A DNA stretch of 15,429 nucleotides from an uncultured bacterium. GTDB taxonomy: Bacteria; Patescibacteriota; Patescibacteriia; Patescibacteriales; Patescibacteriaceae. Each line of letters starts with the position of its first letter. Position 1 is the stretch's first letter. The translations under genes and the position numbers were made by a program. The notes below the pieces were generated by a model. It was not told the origin of the DNA, did not search any database, and worked only from the letters and a program-made list of their open reading frames with translations. The stretch spans positions 1-15,429 of the forward strand of contig CALMNI010000111.1 of NCBI GenBank assembly GCA_937868555.1, in the 5' to 3' direction. Positions 1-6,986 of the stretch are shown in pieces.

Positions 1-15
1 AAAGACATACGGCAC

Positions 16-46
16 TTACTTAATTAATATTTATTACTTAATTAAT
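16..46. repeat. 13-bp direct repeat before the hibernation factor gene
   Basis: The 13-mer ttacttaattaat occurs exactly at 16-28 and again at 34-46, a period of 18 bp. The second copy runs into the ATG at 45. Each copy contains the 8-bp palindrome ttaattaa. It could be a tandem operator, a slippage duplication or just AT-rich leader sequence; the function is unknown. Confidence 0.6.
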
Positions 47-386
47 GGATTATATGAAACTAACTATCAAAGCAAGTAATCTTGAATTAACACCAGCGAT
101 TAAAGACTATATCCAAAAGAAAATGGACATGGCTGAAAAATATTTGGGTGATAGAAAGGTCATAGGCTGTGATTTTGAAGTTGAATTGACAACTAAACAT
201 CATCATAAAGGTGATATTTTTCGAGCCGAAGTTAATCTCTCGGTCGCTAAAGAGCTGATTAGAGTAGAAAAAACTGAAGCCGACTTATACAAGGCAATAG
301 ACAAGGTTAAGGATCATGTAGTTGAATTAATGAAAAAGTATAAGGAAAAGAAATTGGCTAAGCGCCGCAGCGGCAGCGCTGATTAG
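45..386 (+). CDS. hpf: Short ribosome hibernation promoting factor (HPF/RaiA family)
   Basis: This is a 113-residue protein of the HPF/RaiA (YfiA) family, which binds the decoding centre of the small ribosomal subunit and inactivates ribosomes during stress or slow growth. The N-terminus has the family hallmark LELTPAIKDY near residues 13-22, followed by the beta-alpha-beta-beta-beta-alpha pattern and a lysine-rich helix at about 85-108. It stops there, so it lacks the C-terminal dimerisation domain of long HPF, and would be the short form that acts on 70S monomers or needs a partner for 100S formation. Two starts are possible: ATG at 45 and ATG at 54. The second gives the more family-like beginning MKLTIKASNLELT, while a weak -10-like tattac at 32-37 would suit a leaderless start at 45. 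Neither has a Shine-Dalgarno sequence. The hpf-secA gene order is common in bacteria. Confidence 0.93.
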   Translation: MDYMKLTIKASNLELTPAIKDYIQKKMDMAEKYLGDRKVIGCDFEVELTTKHHHKGDIFRAEVNLSVAKELIRVEKTEADLYKAIDKVKDHVVELMKKYKEKKLAKRRSGSAD

Positions 387-403
387 TATTTGCACGCATT
401 TTT

Positions 404-427
404 AGGGCTACGCAGGTGCGTGGCCCT
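404..427 (+). terminator. Stem-loop after hpf, possible weak terminator
   Basis: Positions 404-413 (agggctacgc) pair with 418-427 (gcgtggccct) around the loop aggt, a 10-bp stem with one G-U pair. The T-run at 437-441 is about ten bases downstream of the stem rather than directly after it, so termination would be weak or partial. A competing pairing exists between cacgca at 393-398 and tgcgtg at 417-422. It separates hpf from the secA promoter. Confidence 0.45.
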
Positions 428-430
428 TAG

Positions 431-459
431 TTGATATTTTTGAGAAAATAGGTTAAAAT
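431..459 (+). promoter_or_regulatory. Predicted sigma-70-type promoter for secA, near-leaderless
   Basis: A -35 box TTGATA at 431-436 and a -10 box TAAAAT at 454-459 are separated by the ideal 17 bases. Transcription should begin around 466-469, that is at or within three bases of the secA ATG at 469. This supports a leaderless or almost leaderless secA message and fits the absence of a Shine-Dalgarno sequence. Confidence 0.6.
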
Positions 460-468
460 TGCTTGACT

Positions 469-3258
469 ATGTCTATAATTTCTAAATTGTTTGGCGATCC
501 CAATGATAAGCAAATAAAGTCGTTACGGCCTCTTGTTGACTCCATTAACGCTCTTGAAGAGCGTTTTAAGGCTCTTAGCGATGATGAGCTTCGTTTGGCA
601 ACTCAAGATTTTCAAAAACGCTTAGGAATCAGCCGTTCCGAGGACGGAGCTCTTATCCAATCGTTGAATTTCGAGGAGCAAAAACCTATTCTTGATGAAC
701 TGCTGCCGGAGGCATTTGCGGCTGTGCGCGAAGCTTCAAGGCGTATTACGGGCCAGCGGCATTATGATGTTCAGCTCATTGGCGGAATCATTCTTCATCG
801 CGGACAAATTGCCGAAATGAAAACGGGAGAAGGAAAAACCTTAGTGGCGACTCTTCCTTTATATTTAAATGCTTTAGCGGGACGAGGAGTGCATTTAGTT
901 ACCGTCAACGATTATCTTTCGCGCGTGGGTGCCGGCTGGATGGCGCCGGTTTTTGCGGCCTTGGGGTTATCAACCGGTGTTATTATTCACGATGAAGCCT
1001 TAGTGTATGACCCGGCACATGAAGATGATAAGCAATTTGATCCTCGCTTGCGCCATTTTCGCCCAGTGCAGAGGCGGGAAGCCTATGCCTGTGATATTTT
1101 ATATGGCACCAATAATGAATTCGGCTTTGATTATTTGCGCGACAACATGGTTCAGCGCGCCGCCGAACGGGTACAGCGCGATTTGATTTTTTCCATTGTC
1201 GACGAAGTTGACTCAATCTTAATTGATGAAGCCCGTACCCCCTTAATTATTAGCGCACCGGCCGAAGAATCAACTGATAGGTATTATAGTTTTGCTGAAT
1301 TAGTCGAACGTCTTAAAGAGGAGGAAGATTATAATGTTGATGAGAAGATGCGGGTTGCTACGCTAACTGAAGCGGGTATTTCAAAAATGGAAGATTGGCT
1401 GGGCATAGAAAATATATATGCCGTTGGCGGTATCCGCGAAGTCCATCATATTGAACAAGCTTTGAAAGCTCGGGTTCTATTCAAACGTGACCGAGATTAT
1501 GTCGTTAAAGACGGCGAAGTTGTCATTGTTGATGAATTTACTGGCCGCTTAATGTTTGGCCGTCGTTATAGCGAGGGATTACACCAAGCGATTGAAGCTA
1601 AAGAAGGGGTAAAAATTCAGCGGGAAAGCCGAACCTTGGCTACTGTTACTTTTCAAAACTATTTCCGCATGTATAAGAAATTAGCTGGTATGACCGGTAC
1701 AGCCTTAACGGAAGCGGAAGAGTTTTTCAAAATTTATGCATTAGAAACAGTATCTGTGCCGACTAATCGCCCGACTGTTCGTAAGGATGAAAATGATTTG
1801 ATTTACGCTACTGAAATGGGTAAATATCAAGCTGTTATTGCCGAAATTAAGGAGAGGCACGCCAAAGGCCAACCAGTGCTGGTTGGTACTATTTCCATTC
1901 AAAAAAACGAATTATTGGCCGGTTTGCTAGAACGAGAAGGCGTAAAGGCTCAACTCTTAAATGCCAAGCAGCATGAAAAAGAAGCTAATATTATTTCTCA
2001 GGCCGGTAAGCCAGGCGCTGTTACTATTGCAACCAACATGGCTGGCCGCGGTGTTGACATTATTTTAGGCGGAACGCCTTTTGATCAAGAAGCCTATGAC
2101 AAAGTTGTCGCTGCCGGAGGTTTGCATGTTATCGGCACTGAACGGCACGAAGCGCGCCGCATTGACAATCAGTTGCGCGGACGCGCCGGACGCCAAGGCG
2201 ATGCTGGTTCCAGCCGCTTTTATGTTTCCATGGAAGACGACTTAATGAGAATTTTCGGCGGCGATAGAATGAAGCGCTTAATGAAGTCTTTGAAATTACC
2301 GGAAGATACGCCTATTGAAAATAAAATTGTTTCACGCTCTATTGAATCAGCGCAAAAGCGAGTTGAAGGCAATAACTTTGATCTTCGTAAACATTTGGTT
2401 GAATATGATGACGTCATTAACCGCCATCGCGCCGCTATTTATAGCCGCCGAGCGGAAATTTTGCGAATTAGTGAAATTATTGAACCCCAGGAAGGCGATA
2501 AGACCTTGCGCGATATTATTTTAGGAATGGTTGAACATGAAATTGAGCACATTGTCAGCACCCATACCGTTGCCGACTATTCTAAAGAATGGAATTTAAA
2601 AGAACTGCGCGAGGCAATAGCGACGGTATTTCCAGTTGAAGAAAATTTTGAAGTTCAGCTGGCTGAACTAACATCTGATGCTTCTAAGCTTGATAAGGTT
2701 CATTTGCGCACGGAGATTATTGAACGCTTAGTTGCAATGGCGCAAACTACCTACGATAAAATGACAATATTAGCTGTTGAGGCTGGCTTTAATTGGAGCG
2801 AAGTAGAGCGCTCGGTATTATTGCGTTCTATTGATATGCTTTGGATGGATCACCTCGAAACTATGGACTATATGCGCCGCGGCATAGGCTTGCGCGGCTA
2901 TGGACAGCGCGATCCTCTAGTTGAATATAAAAAAGAAGCCTATAGAATGTACAGCGAATTGAATGAGCTTATTGAAAAACAGGTTGCCTACTCAATCTTT
3001 AAGATTGGCGGTTTGCAAGAATTTGTCATGCCTTCGGTAAACCTTTCCAATATCACTGTTTCAGCACCGGCAAAAACCATGGATAATAACAATTCCAGTT
3101 CGGAAACATCTCAGGTCTATATTGAACGTAAAGTTAAGGACAGCGAGGGCAATGAAGTCGGACGCAATGATCAATGTCCCTGCGGCAGCGGCAAAAAATA
3201 TAAAAAGTGCGGTTTGCTTGATACTCCTGAACACCAAGCAAACATGGCCAAGAAATAA
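469..3258 (+). CDS. secA: Preprotein translocase ATPase SecA
   Basis: SecA is the cytoplasmic ATPase motor that pushes unfolded preproteins through SecYEG. The 929-residue product has the full layout: Walker A MKTGEGKT at 117-124, the DEVDS Walker B region at 245-249, the preprotein cross-linking domain, NBD2 with TNMAGRGVDI and the arginine-rich GRAGRQGD motif, the helical scaffold and a C-terminal metal-binding tail. I chose ATG 469 over the in-frame TTG at 463 because the N-terminus MSIISKLFGDPNDK then matches the family and the promoter spacing. Two oddities: an insert of about 28 residues in NBD1 (roughly 175-203) before the ACDILYGTNNEFGFDY motif, and a tail CPCGSGKKYKKCG in which the residue after the third cysteine is glycine, where zinc-binding SecA tails have His or Cys. 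It is slightly longer than E. coli SecA (901). The downstream gene begins four bases after its stop. Confidence 0.98.
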   Translation: MSIISKLFGDPNDKQIKSLRPLVDSINALEERFKALSDDELRLATQDFQKRLGISRSEDGALIQSLNFEEQKPILDELLPEAFAAVREASRRITGQRHYDVQLIGGIILHRGQIAEMKTGEGKTLVATLPLYLNALAGRGVHLVTVNDYLSRVGAGWMAPVFAALGLSTGVIIHDEALVYDPAHEDDKQFDPRLRHFRPVQRREAYACDILYGTNNEFGFDYLRDNMVQRAAERVQRDLIFSIVDEVDSILIDEARTPLIISAPAEESTDRYYSFAELVERLKEEEDYNVDEKMRVATLTEAGISKMEDWLGIENIYAVGGIREVHHIEQALKARVLFKRDRDYVVKDGEVVIVDEFTGRLMFGRRYSEGLHQAIEAKEGVKIQRESRTLATVTFQNYFRMYKKLAGMTGTALTEAEEFFKIYALETVSVPTNRPTVRKDENDLIYATEMGKYQAVIAEIKERHAKGQPVLVGTISIQKNELLAGLLEREGVKAQLLNAKQHEKEANIISQAGKPGAVTIATNMAGRGVDIILGGTPFDQEAYDKVVAAGGLHVIGTERHEARRIDNQLRGRAGRQGDAGSSRFYVSMEDDLMRIFGGDRMKRLMKSLKLPEDTPIENKIVSRSIESAQKRVEGNNFDLRKHLVEYDDVINRHRAAIYSRRAEILRISEIIEPQEGDKTLRDIILGMVEHEIEHIVSTHTVADYSKEWNLKELREAIATVFPVEENFEVQLAELTSDASKLDKVHLRTEIIERLVAMAQTTYDKMTILAVEAGFNWSEVERSVLLRSIDMLWMDHLETMDYMRRGIGLRGYGQRDPLVEYKKEAYRMYSELNELIEKQVAYSIFKIGGLQEFVMPSVNLSNITVSAPAKTMDNNNSSSETSQVYIERKVKDSEGNEVGRNDQCPCGSGKKYKKCGLLDTPEHQANMAKK

Positions 3259-3262
3259 CCAT

Positions 3263-3475
3263 ATGCTTCCCTTGGGAATATACAAGCATTACAAGGGGCA
3301 TGAATATAGGCTTATAGGGATCGCCAAGCATTCGGAAAGCCTTGAAGAAATGGCGGTGTATGAAGATGTTAGCGACTCCTCAAAGAAGTGGGTAAGACCT
3401 TTGGCAATGTTCAATGAAGAGATTGAATTTAATGGAAAAAGGATAAAACGTTTTACTTTGATAGAAAATAATTAA
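3263..3475 (+). CDS. DUF1653 domain small protein
   Basis: This 70-residue protein matches the DUF1653 pattern: GIYKHYKGHEYRLIGIAKHS near residues 5-24, then LEEMAVYEDV, WVRPLAMF near 43-50 and a closing GKRIKRF. The function of the family is unknown; it folds as a small beta-rich domain and is widespread in bacteria as a stand-alone protein. The frame stays open upstream into secA, but the family alignment begins at the GIY motif, so the ATG at 3263, four bases after the secA stop, is the sensible start. The usual ALYG segment after VVY is replaced by EDVSDSSK. Six bases separate it from the first Nudix gene, so it is likely cotranscribed with its neighbours. No Shine-Dalgarno sequence is visible. 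Confidence 0.85.
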   Translation: MLPLGIYKHYKGHEYRLIGIAKHSESLEEMAVYEDVSDSSKKWVRPLAMFNEEIEFNGKRIKRFTLIENN

Positions 3476-3480
3476 GAAGT

Positions 3481-3900
3481 ATGGCAATTTTTGCTATTGG
3501 CGTCGGAGTAAATAATTTTGTTATTAAAGATAATAAAGTGCTTTTAGGAAAAAGAGCTGGAAATCGTTCTGGCTCAGGCCTTTGGAATTTGCCGGGTGGA
3601 CACCTTGAGTTTGGTGAGCATTTAATTGAAGGCGCGAGTCGAGAATTGTTTGAAGAAACTGGCCTAGTTGCCAAAAAAAGCCATTTTGTACAGCTAATCA
3701 ACAGCCCGGATCAAGATGAATTTCATTACATACAAATAAATTTTATGGTTACGGACTGGGAAGGGGAACTGGTATTAAAAGAGCCGGACAAGTGCAGCGA
3801 ATGGAAATGGTTTGATCTAGATAATTTGCCGGAAGACATTTTTTACGCGCACAAGCAATTTTTCCCCGCTTTAAAAGAGGGGGTAAGCTTCGTTGATTAA
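3481..3900 (+). CDS. Nudix hydrolase, MutT/NUDT15-like
   Basis: A 139-residue Nudix hydrolase. These Mg-dependent enzymes cleave nucleoside diphosphates linked to another group, such as NTPs, oxidised dNTPs or nucleotide sugars. The Nudix box is intact: G40, E46, R54-E55, E58-E59 and G61, fitting the GX5EX7REUXEEXGU pattern exactly. The flanking pattern GVGVNNFVIKD, VLLGKRAG and LWNLPGGHLEFGE resembles the NUDT15/MTH3-type subfamily that sanitises nucleotides, although the substrate cannot be fixed from sequence. The gene sits six bases after the DUF1653 stop, and the next Nudix gene starts one base after its own stop, so the genes are almost certainly translated from one message. Confidence 0.93.
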   Translation: MAIFAIGVGVNNFVIKDNKVLLGKRAGNRSGSGLWNLPGGHLEFGEHLIEGASRELFEETGLVAKKSHFVQLINSPDQDEFHYIQINFMVTDWEGELVLKEPDKCSEWKWFDLDNLPEDIFYAHKQFFPALKEGVSFVD

Positions 3901-3901
3901 T

Positions 3902-4318
3902 ATGACTGATTTAGCAATTATCCTACAGGTTGGGGTAAAAATACTTCTTAAGAATAAAGAAGGGAAGTATTTATTGCTGCGCCGTTCCCTTGAAAAGTAT
4001 CCTGAAATTAAGGGGCGCTGGGATGCAGTTGGCGGACGCATAGAGCCCGGAACGTCTTTAATGGATAATTTGCGGCGCGAAGTGCGCGAAGAAACAGCCC
4101 TCACGATCGTAGGTATGCCTACTCTAATTGGCGGCCAAGATATTTTACGAGTACCCGGAAAACATATTGTCCGCTTAACGTACATGGGCGAAGCGGAAGG
4201 GGAAATTGTTCTTGATACGAATGAAAATGATACGTATCAGTGGTATACGCCAGAAGAAATTAAAAATCTTGAGGATATTGATGTATACTTAAAGCAACTA
4301 TATGAAAGCAAATTCTAA
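3902..4318 (+). CDS. Second Nudix hydrolase with altered Nudix box
   Basis: A 138-residue Nudix-fold protein, different from its neighbour. The core RWDAVGGRIEPG (39-50) is followed by R59-E60, E63-E64, so the metal-binding glutamates of the REUXEE part remain. Two consensus positions differ: the first Glu of the box is Thr51 and the Gly after the last acidic pair is Ala66. The protein may still be active, since the central REXXEE carries the main catalytic residues, but substrate choice or rate could differ. I use ATG 3902, one base after the upstream stop; a TTG at 3893 would extend it by three residues and overlap that gene. It ends 17 bases inside the following nucleotidyltransferase gene, suggesting coupled translation. 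Confidence 0.9.
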   Translation: MTDLAIILQVGVKILLKNKEGKYLLLRRSLEKYPEIKGRWDAVGGRIEPGTSLMDNLRREVREETALTIVGMPTLIGGQDILRVPGKHIVRLTYMGEAEGEIVLDTNENDTYQWYTPEEIKNLEDIDVYLKQLYESKF

Positions 4319-4763
4319 CAAAGAAGTGGTAGTCGCTATCAGCGGTGGTTTTGATCCCATGCATATAGGGCATGTCCGCATGATACAAGAAGCAGCGCAG
4401 CTTGGAGACAAGCTTGTTGTTATTTTAAATAATGACAATTGGCTGCGCGCAAAAAAAGGCTATGTTTTTATGCCTCAGCAAGAACGCAAAGAATTGCTTG
4501 AAGCTGTACGGGGCGTCGATAAGGTAGTTTTAACTAAGCATCCACGTAATCTTACTGATAATAGTGTGTGCGAAGAACTGCGTAAAATAAAACCAGATAT
4601 TTTTGCAAACGGGGGCGATAGGGGTAATACTAATACTCCCGAAAGCTTACTTTGTAAAAAAATGGGTATTAAGCTTGTGTTTGAAGTAGGGCGTGGCGGC
4701 AAAGTTCAATCAAGCTCCTGGCTTGTTGGTAAGGCTATGGCAAAAGGAAAAAAGAAGCTATAA
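4302..4763 (+). CDS. Cytidylyltransferase-like nucleotidyltransferase (HIGH family)
   Basis: A 153-residue single-domain member of the nucleotidylyltransferase superfamily that joins CMP or AMP from a nucleoside triphosphate to a phosphorylated substrate. The start region SGGFDPMHIGHVRMI contains the HxGH signature at residues 21-24. Further marks are MPQQERKELLEAV (57-69), FANGGDR (101-107) and a serine-rich QSSSW segment (136-140) in the place of the ISSS/T motif that binds triphosphate. It resembles the adenylyltransferase domain of RfaE/HldE, glycerol-3-phosphate cytidylyltransferase and pantetheine-phosphate adenylyltransferase, but I cannot decide among substrates. The start at ATG 4302 overlaps the preceding Nudix gene by 17 bases, and the next gene begins seven bases after its stop. 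Confidence 0.88.
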   Translation: MKANSNKEVVVAISGGFDPMHIGHVRMIQEAAQLGDKLVVILNNDNWLRAKKGYVFMPQQERKELLEAVRGVDKVVLTKHPRNLTDNSVCEELRKIKPDIFANGGDRGNTNTPESLLCKKMGIKLVFEVGRGGKVQSSSWLVGKAMAKGKKKL

Positions 4764-4764
4764 T
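4759..4764 (+). promoter_or_regulatory. Possible -10 box six bases before the kinase gene
   Basis: A perfect TATAAT lies at 4759-4764 across the stop codon of the nucleotidyltransferase gene, and the next ATG is at 4771. Transcription from it would start at or very near that A, giving a leaderless kinase message. There is no good -35 box at 17 bases and no extended -10 TG, so it may be coincidental. Confidence 0.35.
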
Positions 4765-4770
4765 ACAAGC

Positions 4771-5313
4771 ATGATTATCATTGGACTAGCTGGACATCCT
4801 TCGTCAGGGAAAGATACTGCAGCTGATTATATAGCCTCTCGAGGCTTTTTTCATATTTCACTTGGCGATTTATTACGTGAAGAAATGACAAAACAAGGTT
4901 TGGCTATCGATAGACCATCGGTGCGAACCTTTGCTCGAGAAGAACGCGCCAAGCGCGGCGCTTTTTATCCCGTTGATATTGCAGTCACTCGCCTGCAGGA
5001 AAAAACCGTTATGAGCGGATTTAGAAACACCGCCGAGGTTTTATATATTAAAGAACGCTTCCCAAGGGAGTTTAAGCTTATTGCTTTGTCCGCTCCTATT
5101 GAAGCGCGCTATAAGCGAGCCCTAAGCCGCAACCGTATTGGCGACGATATTTCCTTCCTTGAATTTAAAGCGCAAGAAGAGGCTGAAAAAAATCACAATC
5201 CAGAAACACATGAGGTTGATAATGTTTTAGCCATGGCCGATATAACTATTGAAAATTCTGAAGGACTTGATGAATTTATACAAAAAATTGATAAACTCTT
5301 AGCCAGTTTTTAA
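4771..5313 (+). CDS. P-loop nucleotide/nucleoside kinase, UPF0200 or dephospho-CoA kinase-like
   Basis: This 180-residue protein opens with a beta strand and a Walker A loop GHPSSGKDT at residues 8-16, typical of small P-loop kinases. It continues with GDLLREEM (about 35-42), a TFAREERAKRG segment, MSGFRNTAEV where the nucleotide-kinase family has DGxR, and DDISFLEF followed by a late LAMADITIEN strand. That series fits the UPF0200/dNMP-kinase/dephospho-CoA kinase cluster. The phosphate acceptor is not evident. The frame is open further upstream, but the P-loop position fixes ATG 4771 as the start. The gene is last in the nucleotide-related cluster and ends in the bidirectional terminator. 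With the adjacent nucleotidyltransferase it could form consecutive steps of one pathway, which is inference. Confidence 0.85.
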   Translation: MIIIGLAGHPSSGKDTAADYIASRGFFHISLGDLLREEMTKQGLAIDRPSVRTFAREERAKRGAFYPVDIAVTRLQEKTVMSGFRNTAEVLYIKERFPREFKLIALSAPIEARYKRALSRNRIGDDISFLEFKAQEEAEKNHNPETHEVDNVLAMADITIENSEGLDEFIQKIDKLLASF

Positions 5314-5338
5314 AAAAGCGCCCGTAGGCGCTTTTTTT
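5312..5338. terminator. Bidirectional Rho-independent terminator
   Basis: The run aaaaaa is followed by gcgcc (5318-5322), the loop cgta, ggcgc (5327-5331) and seven T's (5332-5338). Because the stem is flanked by A's on one side and T's on the other it works in both directions, ending the forward kinase gene and the convergent reverse PspC gene. Both stop codons lie inside its flanks. Confidence 0.92.
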
Positions 5339-6986
5339 ATTCTTGTTTTATCTCTTGAGATTCTATATTAGAACTGCCGCTTTGGCGAATAACCGTTACT
5401 TGAGGGGACCCATAGTATTTTAGGTCAGAAGCACCGCTGAGATTGCTTTCAAGGTGCTGAGCTGCTTTTACAATGGCATTAGTGGCTCCGCTAGCCTCAA
5501 TAGTAACATCCTGAGCATCGCAGTCAGAGGAATCAATAGAGCTAGCTCCCGAAGCCTTTATTTCAAGGGCCTGCGCGCTACCGGAGATTTCCGCGTTTGA
5601 TGATCCGCTGAGGCTTAATGAAAGCTTTTTATAGGATCCGGCTACTGTTATATCAGAAGCGCCTGATACGACAGCCGTAAAGGAATCAGCTCTAAATCCA
5701 CTGACATCAGCATCGGAGCTGCCGCTTAAGCGGAGAAAATCGAGTTGAGGAAGCGTAATGAGGACAGCGGGAGTTTGCCGACGACAGAAAAAACAAATAG
5801 GGCGATTTTTATAGGTATGGTCGAGCGCTAAGCTGCCATTTTTTACATCAACTCGGACTTCTTCTAAATCTTGCTTATAACCCTTTACTGTTACTGAGTA
5901 GTCCTTGCCCGCTGTGATTGTAGCATCGTACTGTCCGCGGATTTCAATTTTAGAAAAATCTTTTAGTTCGCTGTAGTTTTTTTCTTGGATAGATCCTTGA
6001 ATTGAATTGACGGTATTTTCTATACGAGGCATGGAGCGCGTAATGATAACGCTGGTGCCAATGGTAGCAATAACCCAAAGCGCTGCCAATCCAAGCGCAA
6101 TGCTTGGGTTAAGATGGGGGCGGCGCTTAATAAGGGCGCCCCCCGCTCGAGTGATAAAGAAAAGGGGAATGGTAATAACAAAGAATGCTAAGACAATAAG
6201 AATTTGATATTCATAACTACTAAAAGCGCCAACAATGCTTTGATCCATATAGGGCGATTGACGGTTAAAGAAAAGATTGGCCGCAATAAAGGCCGCAAAG
6301 AAAATAAGCGCTGCGCTGGCGATCGCAATGACCAGCCCAATTAACTTTCCAATATTGCGAATTATAAGAATAATAAGGTTTTTAAAGAAGGTAAGTATTT
6401 TATTAAATCCTCCGTTAGCATTTACGCTATGAATGCGCTCTTTGACCATATTTTCAAGTTCCGCGACCGTTGTTGCCTTTCCGCGCATTTCTAGTTTTTC
6501 CGAAGGAGTTTTCGCTTCAGGAACTAAGAACCATAGGATAATGTAAAGGCCGATTCCCCAGCCGCCAGTAAGAGCAGCGATAATGAAAATAATCCGGATG
6601 ATAAGGGGGCTGCAATTGAAGTAGGCGGCAATTCCTGAGGCGACACCCCCTATGATGGCATTATCGGTATTTCTATAGAGGCGGCGACTTGGCATGGCTT
6701 CTTCTTGATCTGCTTTTTCATCTCCTGATAGTTCTTCTACGGTTCCCATCTCTTTGATAATTCTTTCAATAGAGTTTTTTGAAAGGACTTGCACTTTTGT
6801 TGCAGTAAGTTCTTTTTGAAATTGTTCGGCCAAACGACTTTCAATATCAGCGTATACTTCGCTGCCGTAGTTAAATGTGGAAAAATAGCGCTTAACAGAA
6901 GCGAGATATTGTTCGAGGAGGGGATAGGCGTCCTCTTCAAGCGTAAAAGCCATGCCGGCTACTGTTATGTTAATTGTTTTATTCAT
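5337..6986 (-). CDS. PspC-domain membrane protein with DUF2807 beta-solenoid
   Basis: A 549-residue multidomain membrane protein. Residues 1-90 form an alpha/beta domain (MNKTINITVAGMAF..., LEQYLASVKRYF, DIESRLAEQF) of the kind found before PspC in Bacteroidetes-type proteins. Residues 100-160 are a PspC domain (RRLYRNTDNAIIGGVASGIA, then a hydrophobic helix ending in WFLVPEAKT). Further membrane segments are likely near 215-240, 260-280 and 296-316. Residues 344-545 are a DUF2807 (GIN) domain with seven SGSS/SGAS/SGAT turns at 421, 441, 460, 479, 499, 517 and 536, about 19 residues apart, as expected for a right-handed beta-solenoid probably facing outward. A CFFC pair at 398-401 interrupts the region before the regular coils. 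Its ATG overlaps the stop of the PadR gene (ATGA), so the two are translationally coupled. Likely role: envelope-stress sensing or membrane protection, by analogy with PspC. Confidence 0.88.
   Translation of the reverse strand: MNKTINITVAGMAFTLEEDAYPLLEQYLASVKRYFSTFNYGSEVYADIESRLAEQFQKELTATKVQVLSKNSIERIIKEMGTVEELSGDEKADQEEAMPSRRLYRNTDNAIIGGVASGIAAYFNCSPLIIRIIFIIAALTGGWGIGLYIILWFLVPEAKTPSEKLEMRGKATTVAELENMVKERIHSVNANGGFNKILTFFKNLIILIIRNIGKLIGLVIAIASAALIFFAAFIAANLFFNRQSPYMDQSIVGAFSSYEYQILIVLAFFVITIPLFFITRAGGALIKRRPHLNPSIALGLAALWVIATIGTSVIITRSMPRIENTVNSIQGSIQEKNYSELKDFSKIEIRGQYDATITAGKDYSVTVKGYKQDLEEVRVDVKNGSLALDHTYKNRPICFFCRRQTPAVLITLPQLDFLRLSGSSDADVSGFRADSFTAVVSGASDITVAGSYKKLSLSLSGSSNAEISGSAQALEIKASGASSIDSSDCDAQDVTIEASGATNAIVKAAQHLESNLSGASDLKYYGSPQVTVIRQSGSSNIESQEIKQE

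Noticed and set aside
463..468. TTG start two codons upstream of the secA ATG
   Set aside because: It adds only MT, lies before the predicted transcription start and departs from the family N-terminus; ATG 469 is preferred.
474..479. TATAAT just inside secA
   Set aside because: There is no -35 at a usable distance and no later secA start that would fit; it is explained by the codons for Ile-Ile.
983..1216. Reverse-strand open frame inside secA
   Set aside because: It lies wholly within a highly conserved gene, has low-complexity arginine-rich composition and no family resemblance.
3122..3262. Upstream extension of the DUF1653 frame into secA
   Set aside because: The extension is a frame-shifted reading of the SecA tail; the family begins at the GIYKHYKGH motif just after ATG 3263.
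4284..4289. TATACT before the nucleotidyltransferase gene
   Set aside because: It lies within the end of the Nudix coding sequence with no -35; overlapping translation explains expression without it.
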